Positions 56,343 through 64,000 of a stretch of DNA of 64,000 nt are shown here, in pieces. The translations under genes were made by a program, and so were the position numbers. Each line of letters opens with the position of its first letter. Within the stretch, counting starts at the first letter, position 1. The DNA comes from Dipteronia dyeriana (taxonomy: Eukaryota > Streptophyta > Magnoliopsida > Sapindales > Sapindaceae), in the NCBI GenBank assembly GCA_032871835.1, contig CM065299.1:97656652-97720651 (forward strand), read 5' to 3'. The notes under the pieces were generated by a model. The model did not search any database and was not told the DNA's origin. It saw nothing but the letters and a program-made list of their open reading frames with translations.

Positions 56343-56826
56343 ACTTCACGTGATGCGAATCAATGAGGTCTTTTCAAGTCACAGCCTTTGGCGGTGAGGC
56401 ACATCATTTTTCGGCCAAATTCCATCATTTAAGCATTGAAAATGCAGTTTTTCCATTTTAAAAAACTTTTCTTTTTAGTCATAAGTTGACTTTGACGAGT
56501 CAAAATCGTCTACCGTCAATTCTGGCTTGTTTAGGATTGTTAGTATTTTTTTATTTCCGTAACTTTCGCAATTTCGCTACTTTTGGCAGCTTTTGCTATT
56601 TTTGTAACTTTTGCTATTTTTGTAACTTTTGCTATGTAATCTTGTTTCTTATCCAATAAGGATTCGGGTATGGTTTTATCACTTAAAATAGCCTTATAAG
56701 TCGAAAGGCTCATTAGCTTTTGATTCAATAAAAATTTCAGAATTATTTCTCTTTATTTCTGGTGAATTCCAGTATAATACAGAATATAGACGTCGGTCTT
56801 ATTCCTTTGTGTTTTCCACTTCGTCA
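56277..56826 (+). repeat. 3' LTR of element F
   Basis: 550 bp, TGATGTAGAACATG to CACTTCGTCA. It has an extra copy of an 18-bp unit (GCTATTTTTGTAACTTTT, within 56590-56640) compared with the 5' LTR. Confidence 0.9.
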
Positions 56827-56831
56827 CTTTG

Positions 56832-57084
56832 AGAGTAGGTGATGAGCAAGTTGTCTTTCACAAGTCCGAAGTTACAAAGAAACCAACAAATGTGGAAAAT
56901 TGTATGAGGGTAGAGGCAATTGAGCCTCTAGTTAAAGAGTTTTTCAAAAAGACAAGTTCAAAGGAACCCCTGCAAACTTGCATTAGAGATAATGCAACCA
57001 AAGAAGATTAAGATAAAGATGTGGCAGAGTGTGTTGTGCATTTGGATTCACTTCAACCATTGAGTTTTAAATGAAGATGACATT
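56832..57084 (+). pseudogene. Protease-RT linker of element D
   Basis: It continues element D after F: RVGDEQVVFHKSEVTKKPTN, NCMRVEAIEPLVKEFFKKTS, SKEPLQTCIRD. This is an acidic/lysine-rich spacer between protease and reverse transcriptase. No domain is recognised. A stop occurs at 57010. Confidence 0.6.
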
Positions 57085-58660
57085 ATGAGAATTGGGTCGA
57101 GTAAGTCAAGACTTCCACCATCCATGGAAAAGCCACCCACTTTGGAGTTAAAGCAATTACCCACTCATTTGTGTTATGCATTTCTTATGGAGGGATTATC
57201 TCTTCCAGTTATCATATCATCTTCATTGTCTAAGCTTGAAGAAGAAATGTTGGTGAGGGTTTTAAGAAGGCATATAAGGGCCATTGGGTGGACCATTTCA
57301 GATATCAAAGGTCTAAGCCAATCCATATGTATGCACAAGATACTCATGGAGGATAATTTCAAGCCATCAATTGAACACCAAAAAAGACTTAACTCGAATA
57401 TGAAGAAAGTAGTGAGAGTTGAAGTTTTGAAGTTGCTTGATATGGGTATTATTTATCCAATTTCGGATAGTTAATGGGTGAGCCCGATTCAATGTGTTTA
57501 GAAGAAAGGTGGGATGACTGTTGTCCCAAACTAGAATAATGAGCTCATTCCGATAAGGACGGTGACCGGTTGGAGAGTGTGTATTGATTTTAAAAAAGTC
57601 AATGCCGCTACAAGAAATGACCACGTTCCACTACCATTCATTGACCAAATGTTAGAGCGCCTAGCGGGTCACAACTACTATTGCTTACTAAATGGGTATT
57701 CGGAGTACAATCAAATTGCTATAGATCTAGAGGACTGAGAGAAGACAACATTCACATGCCCATATAGAAAATTTGCTTATAAGAGAATGTCATTTGGATT
57801 ATGTAATGCATCGACTACATTCCAATGATACATGATGGCTATCTTTTTCGACATGGTTGAGAAGTGTATAGAGATATCCATGGACGACTTCTCCGTCTTT
57901 GGACCTTCATTTGATGGTTGTTTGCAGAATTTGATTTTGGTTCTTTAAAGATGTGAGGACACGAATCTGGTGTTGAATTGGGAGAAATGCCATTTTATGG
58001 TAAAGAAAGGTATTGTGCTTGGCCATCAAATTTTTGAGAAGGGAATCAAAGTTGATAAGGCCAAGATTGAAGTCATAGAGAAGCTTCCACCTCCGATTTC
58101 TGTTAGAGGGGTAAGAAGTTTCCTCTGACATATGGAGCTCTATAGAAGGTTCATTAAGGATTTCTCCAATATTACAAAGCCTTTTTGTTCATTTCTTATG
58201 AAAGAGGTTCCCTTTCTGTTTGATAATGAGTGTTTGAAAGCTTTCGAGTTGTTGAAGAATGAGTTAACTTTGTCTCATATTATCTCTACTCCGGATTGGA
58301 ATCTACCATTTGAATTTATGTATGATGCTAGTGACTATGTGGTTGGATCCGTAATAGGACAACATAAGGAAAAGTGTCTACATGTCATCTATTATGCAAG
58401 ACAAACTCTAAATAAAGCTCAAATTAACTATGTTACCACATAAAAAGAATTGCTTGCCATAGTATTTACATTCGACAAGTTTAGATCATATTTAGTGGAA
58501 TCCAAAGTGATTGTCTACACGGATCATTCGGCAATCAAAGTACCTTATAGCGAAGAAGGATGCAAAGCCGAGATTGATACGATAGGTTCGATTGCACTAA
58601 GAGTTCGATTGGGAGATCAAAGACAAGAAGGGAACAGATAACTTACTAATCACCTATCTA
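57085..58660 (+). pseudogene. Reverse transcriptase and RNase H (element D)
   Basis: Upstream LELKQLPTHLCYAFLMEG, IRAIGWTISDIKGLSQSICM, then RLNSNMKKVVRVEVLKLLDM, GIIYPISDS, GWRVCIDFKKVNAATRNDHV, PLPFIDQMLERLAGHNYYCL, FAYKRMSFGLCNASTTF and catalytic SMDDFSVFG (about 57880-57905). RNase H: FEFMYDASDYVVGSVIGQHK, YYARQTLNKAQINYVTT, LLAIVFTFDKFRSYLVESKV, VYTDHSAIK. Stops at 57472, 57500, 57532, 57737, 57825, 57946, 58126 and 58441; frameshift after 58540. Confidence 0.88.
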
Positions 58661-58699
58661 GACTAGAGAGAGAAGGAGACAAAATAGATTTACCAATCA

Positions 58700-59971
58700 A
58701 TGAGTTTCTTGGATAAACAACTACTTAAGGTGGAGGAAAGCAAAGTTCCATGGTTTGCCAATCATGTGAACTTTTGAGTAAGTAATGTGATTCCAACAGA
58801 GTTGAATTTTAATCAAAGAAGGAAGTTCTTTTCATAAATGAAACTGTATTTTTTGGATGAACCGCTTTTGTTCAGTAGTTGTGGTGATGGCATCATTAGG
58901 CGGTGTGTGCCAAATGATAAAATGGAAGAGATTTTGAGTCATTGCCACTCCAAGAAGTGTGGAGGCCATTTTGATGCTTTGGGGACAGCTAGAAAGGTGT
59001 TTCAATCAGGATTTTGGTGGCCTACTTTATTTAAAGACTCTCGACGTTATGTAGAAGCCTGTGATCGATGTCAAAGAACCGAAAACATCACCAAGAAAGA
59101 TGAAATGTCAATGAATATCATGCTTGAAGTAGAGGTCTTTGATGTTCATGGAATGGACTTCATGGGACTTTTTCCTATGTCTTGCGAGAGTAGGTACATT
59201 TTGGTAGCTGTGGACTATATTTCTAAATGGGTGGAAGCCATAGCCACCCAAACATGTGGTGCCAAGAAAGTCACCAAATTCTTGAAGAGGAACATTTTCA
59301 CAAGATTTGGAACGTCATTGTTAGTGATGGAGGATCCCACTTTTGCAACAAATGGTTCGAGCCCTTATTGAAGAAGTATGGGGTTAAGCACAAGATAACC
59401 ACCCCATATCATCCACAAGCCAATGACCAAGTCAAAATCTCAAATCAAGGATTGAAGGAATACTTGAGAAAACGGTGGGAATCAGGAGGAAGAATTGGGC
59501 ACTTAATTGAAAGATGCATTGTGGGCATATTGGACCGCTTTCAAGACCCTCAAAGACATGTCACCATTTCGACTTGTCTACGAGAAAGCATGTCATCTCC
59601 TATTCGAGTTGGAGTACAAGGCTTTATGAGCCATCAAAACTCTGAATTTTGAGATAAAGGAAGCCTGTGAGAAAAGATTGTTGCAATTAAATGAACTTGA
59701 GGAAATTCGACTTGAAGCATATGAGATCTCGAGAATTTACAAGGAGAGAACAAAAAGGTGGCATGATCAGTCGTTGGCTTACAAAAAACACAAAGTTGGC
59801 AACAAGATTCTGTTGTTCAATTCAGGACTAAGATTGTTCCCGGGTAAGCTCAAAAGCCGATGGTCGGGACTATTCACGGTGAAGAAAGTCTTTCTGAACG
59901 GAGTTGTAGAAATTGAAAATTGTGCCAAGAAAGGCTTTAGGGTCAACGGGCAGCATCTGAAAATCTATTAG
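58700..59971 (+). pseudogene. Integrase (element D), third catalytic residue changed
   Basis: Zinc region HCHSKKCGGHFDALGTARKV, FWWPTLFKDSRRYVEACDRC is complete. The core has VHGMDFMGLFPMSCESRYIL and VAVDYISKWVEAIATQ, then, after a shift near 59310, IVSDGGSHFCNKWFEPLLKK and ITTPYHPQANDQVKISNQGL. The catalytic Glu normally in the GQVE motif is Lys here (DQVKISN). The C-terminal part [51 protein letters not shown] ends at 59971. Confidence 0.88.
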
Positions 59972-60966
59972 GAGAAAGAAACAAAGGAATTTTGAGAAGG
60001 CATTCTCCTCCATAAGCCAAACAAAAATTTAAAGGGAAGTGCCACTTGTAAATAGTAGTTAGATTTTGATTTCTTGTTTGTAATTCAATTATATAGTTGG
60101 AACTATTTTATCCTTCCAAGCAAAACCTTTAACGATTTTCTGGGTTCTTTGTTTTTAGGATGTTGAAAACCTTCAGGATTAGGTACAGGACTGAGCACAA
60201 AGTGCAAAAGGCCATCTTCAGAAAAAAAAACTTCAAGTACTCCGCTTGAGAGTCCGCTCGATCCTCAAGTGGACACTTCGCTCACGCAACCAGCTGGGAA
60301 GAATAACGCATGAGTCTTTGTGCAATCCTCGAGCGAAACCTCTTGCAGAGCCTCAAATTTTTGTGATAAATTTCCTTGAAATGTCATTTTCAACACTTTC
60401 CCAAAACCACCCAAAACAAATTAAAAGTTTTCTCCATCAACTCCAAGGCCCTTTTCGATCTAAGAGGGCATCAACTAAGGTAAATTTTTCACTCTTACAC
60501 CCAATCTAATCCCTTCTCAATCAAAATCCACTCGATTACATTTAGGGTTTGAAATTTAGGGATTTTTGCAATTAGGGTTTTAGGTTGAGTTTAATCGAAT
60601 TGATTGCTAAATTGATGTTTTTAGAAGAGAGTTTTTGCTCGATTCTTGCTGGTTTGGTGTGTTGTTGATGATATTTTGCATTTAGGAGTAGTTTTGGTTG
60701 ATTTTTTTTCAAAATTTTTATGAAAACTCGTGTTGCTTGGATGTTATGGAAGTTTTTTATGCTTTAGGGTTGTGTTTGTATGCATTTTAGGCTAGCCTAA
60801 GTTTGGTGTGCTATTGTATACCTATTTGAGAGAAGCTATGGTGATTATCAGAAGAAGGTTTGGTTTTGGAGAGCTTTGAGGTAGATTTGGTGGTGTTGTG
60901 AGAGAGTTTAGTGGTATTGTTGCTTTGTCAAATTTTTGGTTTGTTATTGTGGTTTTCTGAGCAACA
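59972..60966 (+). other. Leader between integrase and the 3' ORF of element D
   Basis: No clear gene. A frame at 60246-60509 is in part exon-like: ATCAACTAAG/GTAAATTTTT at about 60479/60480 looks like a splice donor, and GGTTTTCTGAG near 60950-60960 is a possible acceptor just before the ATG at 60967. Such a spliced leader is known for env-position ORFs of Athila-type elements, but here it is inference. Confidence 0.4.
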
Positions 60967-62317
60967 ATGGGCAAGTCTAAGGAGAAAACAGCTACTACTT
61001 CAGGTTAAGGTGTTGCACCTAAGCAAACCAAGAAGACAAATCCAAAGAATCAAAAGGTTGCATTGAATCCGGACTATGAAATCGGGTTGGAAATGATGAA
61101 TGTGAAGAAGGAGATTACTGTGGAATTGAGGATCAAATTAGAGGAGCTTAGTGAGACTCCCATTCCGGAAGTGGTAAGGAGGAGGAAGTGAGAGACTTAT
61201 GTGTCACGGCTGCCTCTTTCAAGCCTGAGATTGTCATAGAGTTCTTTACTAGTATGATTCCGGAGCATTTTTAGGCCAAAGGATATGTTCTGGTTAGAGG
61301 TAAGGAGGTCCTTGTTCCTCTGTAAGATATTAACAAGTATTTCCGGACAGAAGTGGTAGATCCGACTTAGTTTAATGGAGGAATTATTCTGGATGATATT
61401 TTTATGAAGAAGAGTATCCATTTCGCATATTACTTAGTGATTGAGTCGTTGACGTCATGGAACTCCACAACCAATACGGTTTGGCATTCCAAGCTGAACA
61501 ACGAATTAGCATTGGCAGTTATTTTCCAACAGATCTCTGAAGCCTAACAAACACGTCATTACAATGTCTTTCGACTTAGCTAAGGTTCTCTTCTCTCTGC
61601 TCTATGAGAGGGAGATTGATGTGGGGATGATTGTAAAGAGAGAGTTGTACCTTGATGGTAGTAGTCTAAGCTCGAGTGACCCGTTGATCTTTTCGAGTGT
61701 AATCATGTAGCTTTACAGAAATGCGGGTATGTATTTGGATGGTATGGAAGATGATTTTCCTGCCTCGGACTTGGGAAAGTTCTCGTGAAAATCCTTATAA
61801 CAAAGAGTAAGCAATTGATGCCTGCTACTGATATCGCCGAAACTAGTGCTCCTAGGAGGAAGAAAATGAGGGCCAGCTCTGTCATGGTTCAAGAGGAGAT
61901 GGATTGGGATGCTAGTGTTGCTGAAGAAGAGGGTTCGAATTTACCTCCTTTGAGGCAGATTTTAGATGCCATCGAGAAGACGGTGGATGACATAAAGGAT
62001 TATAATGATGAGCATATAGATGACTTCAGAGATGAGTTGAGACAGTATAGAGAGCTGCAGGCCAAGGAGTATAGGGGGATACATGAGAGGATGGACGGTT
62101 GGACTTCAATATGGCCATGACGAGGCAGGAGCAAAGATTGTAGTCTTTGAGGAGGTCGTCTAGGCCAGTGGGTAGTCATCCTATTTCTGAAACAATGGCT
62201 GCTAAGAGAGAGGCACGGGAGAAGGCTGAAAAGTTGGTTGTTGAAATGGAGGCACTTGCAAAGGACCTAAAGCAGAACGGTAAGATGTCGGAATCCGTGC
62301 AGTCACCCACATTTTAG
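60967..62317 (+). pseudogene. Extra 3' ORF of element D, putative plant transposon protein (env position)
   Basis: From ATG at 60967: a lysine-rich start (MGKSKEKTATTS, KQTKKTNPKNQKV), then in a shifted frame LCVTAASFKPEIVIEFFTSM, GYVLVRGKEVLVPL, INKYFRTEVVD, FMKKSIHFAYYLVIESL and TNTVWHSKLNNELALAVIF. This resembles the putative plant transposon protein family found in Athila-like elements downstream of pol. The C-terminal frame 61785-62120 is acidic and likely coiled-coil (LPPLRQILDAIEKTVDDIKD). No signal peptide or membrane helix is seen, so an envelope role is not supported. Stops at 61006, 61189, 61273, 61322, 61369 and others. Confidence 0.55.
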
Positions 62318-64000
62318 CTAGCCACTCATTTTGCATGTGCATTTTAGTTTCCGTACCTTATGTCAGATATATTTTACAATTACTTTTGAACTTTGAACTT
62401 TGGATTTATTTTTTATCTTTTAGATATTTATATTTCTCGTATTATGGATTTATATTTCGTGTTTAGACCTAAGAATGTGATGGTACCATGTGCCTAAAAA
62501 GTCGACTTTGTTTGGATTAGTATCTTGCACTATATTTGTGGATATATATTTTGATTCTCATACAGGTCACTTTTGGTAGTACTCTCGTTTTCAAACGAAA
62601 CTCTGTCCAATTTTTCTTTGACATGTGTAACTTTGAGGACAAATTTTAGTTTAAGTTTGGGGGCACAACCATTCTTTTATTTTCTACTTTTAATCAAAAT
62701 TTTCAAATTTTCAAAAATTGTTGAGATGTTTTTGGGTTGTATAGTGGGAGGTATTTTATTGTATGCTTTGTTTCACTGAGTCTGGTCTAGAATAGCATTA
62801 TTCAAAGCTACACCATATTGCTTACACACATCTCACCAGAGTTTATTGTGCCTTAGCGAATGGGGTATCACGCCTAAGATGTTTAGATCAATAGTAGAGA
62901 CTACATGTACGAGGCCAGAGCCTAGATTGCGTCCTCATGAGTGTTAAATTTCTTTCAAATCTTAAACACTCTTCATGTAGATTTTTAAGCCGATTTTATG
63001 TAGGACCTCACTCCTTGCATTGGACATTAAAAAACGATCAATTAACGGATTCACCTTAGTTCTACCTTGTTTGCTTGCTTTAATCTGTGCATGTAGAGAT
63101 GACGTATGCAATGCGTGTTAGTCACTTTTAAATAGCCCAAACACAATCCCTTGACCTTGTGTGTATATGTTTTATTGCCCCATAAATGACAGCACACATC
63201 TTAAACCTATCATTACACCCTCACATCTCACAAATACATATCACCACATATTTACCTAAACACTAAACCAACCCTCGGCTACGACTATGGTTAAAGAGCA
63301 TTGAGAGATGTAGCTCAAAGAATTGAAATTGCAAAGTAGTTTGTATTTAGACAAATTTTGTAAATTGGTGTAAGGGTCTTCTTGAATTTCTCAACAACAA
63401 AAACTGAAAAAAGAGAAAGAAGAGAAGAAAAATTTTGTTTGTTTTGTATATAGTTGCTCCGAATAAAGTCCGGGCCTAAAACACTCGATCATAGTGAGAT
63501 TAATGTGCTATGTAAAACTCTTTAACATAGTCGTCTGCCAACCTGAAATACCATAACCACCTAGCCTATCCATCACCAATACCCTTACCTTCACTTGAGC
63601 TTTAAAGAAATCCTAATTGATCTTTAGAAGGGATTTTAGCTTGCTTACAAGGTATTTTTTGGTGTTTGCTTTGTTCTTAATGTTCAGTTTTGATCTTGTG
63701 GTCCAATTACATTTTAACTCAAGCGGTTTTTCAAAACTGATCACATGCGCGTAAATTGAATTTTTTTTTCTTGTGCATAAATTCGAACCGCATGTGTTAG
63801 TTGAGTGAGCTTAGGTTATGTGTGGTAAAATGAGAGAAAACTGGAAGGTTTAGAATCGAAGCAAAATGTTATCTTACGACTCTTGTGTTCGATGATTTTG
63901 AAGCTTTGATCACTAAAAGTGTGGAATTGTAATCTCTCTCGTTGTAGCATCTTAACTTTGGAAATTCTTGCTTACCCTCAGTGATCTTAGAAATATTTTC
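62318..64000 (+). other. Noncoding 3' region of element D
   Basis: No gene. A purine-rich TTTAAGTTTGGGGGC lies at 62651-62665, after TTTGAGGACAAA. 62790-63190 and 63740-63930 match the 3' region of element A (9040-9460, 10030-10200) in order. The final polypurine tract and the 3' LTR are not reached. Confidence 0.6.

Larger units (their letters stand above)
51273..56826 (+). mobile_element. Element F: chromovirus-type Ty3/gypsy element with both LTRs
   Basis: It is flanked by the exact duplication CTTTG (51268-51272, 56827-56831). LTRs TGATGTA...GTCA: 51273-51801 and 56277-56826. The PBS is initiator-tRNA-Met type, then gag with CCHC knuckle, protease, RT, RNase H and integrase, all in many frames. 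The polypurine tract is AAGTAGAGGGGA (56264-56275). The LTR start TGATG and a pol frame that appears to read on into the 3' LTR resemble the CRM lineage; Galadriel or Reina remain possible. No chromodomain was recognised. Confidence 0.88.
32127..64000 (+). mobile_element. Element D: Athila-like retrotransposon, host of three nested insertions
   Basis: The plus-strand internal sequence is continuous in order once three insertions are excluded: E (32950-47317), a solo LTR (47690-49921) and F (51273-56826), each flanked by an exact 5-bp duplication. Order: LTR end, PBS, gag in three pieces, protease, RT, RNase H, integrase, leader, extra 3' ORF, long noncoding 3' region similar to element A. The 5' LTR is cut at 32127 and the 3' LTR is outside the window. 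Confidence 0.82.

Noticed and set aside
61703..61885. A 60-codon minus-strand frame with a hydrophobic start, as a possible membrane peptide
   Set aside because: It lies antisense to the coding remnant of element D's 3' ORF and has no supporting motif.
32127..64000. An envelope-bearing plant retrovirus
   Set aside because: The post-integrase ORF of element D shows no signal peptide, cleavage site or transmembrane helix and is broken by many stops; it fits the putative plant transposon protein better.

Overview
The window looks like a gene-poor, repeat-rich stretch of a flowering-plant nuclear genome, probably a eudicot. Evidence: almost every recognisable sequence is a plant transposable element (Ty3/gypsy Athila-type and chromovirus elements, Ty1/copia fragments, hAT DNA transposons of the RICESLEEPER/DAYSLEEPER type). 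tRNA-Asp and initiator tRNA-Met primer-binding sites have the plant form. The only host-gene-like sequence is a subtilase prodomain fragment. I see no rRNA, CRISPR or bacterial-type operon, and no intact single-copy gene.

Layout. 1-927: AT-rich simple sequence. 928-4462: two diverged Athila-type LTR pieces in inverted orientation, each with a tRNA-Glu-like segment. 4463-19737: element A, an Athila-like retrotransposon with gag and protease only; its 3' LTR is split by element B (10536-18689, minus strand), a Tekay/Del-type chromovirus with both LTRs and a TTTTA target duplication. 19738-22990: hAT-1, a decayed hAT copy that has lost its BED finger. 23488-24056: a GC-ended MITE-like element. 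24290-24620: subtilase prodomain fragment cut by a Ty1/copia 3' end (24621-25515, minus). 25634-31702: element C, an Athila-like element with one LTR that ends abruptly inside integrase. 31703-32126: another antisense copia fragment.

32127-64000 is one old Athila-like element (D, plus strand) that has been split three times. Element E (32950-47317, minus; AGAGC duplication) lies in its gag and carries an intact hAT element (hAT-2, 43017-46812; CTATATAT duplication) in one LTR. A solo LTR (47690-49921; ATCTT duplication) also lies in gag. Chromovirus F (51273-56826; CTTTG duplication) lies between protease and reverse transcriptase. D's pol then continues to an integrase, a leader, and an extra 3' ORF resembling the putative plant transposon (env-position) protein; its 3' LTR is beyond the window.

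Functionally the retroelement genes are all broken by stops and frameshifts. The one apparently intact gene is the hAT-2 transposase, which has its own TATA box, leader intron, terminal repeats and target duplication. Boundaries marked by TSDs are precise; other element limits are estimates from similarity between copies in the window. I found no convincing new biological system. The items most worth follow-up are hAT-2, the gag-protease-only element A, and the tRNA-like segments in the inverted LTR pair.
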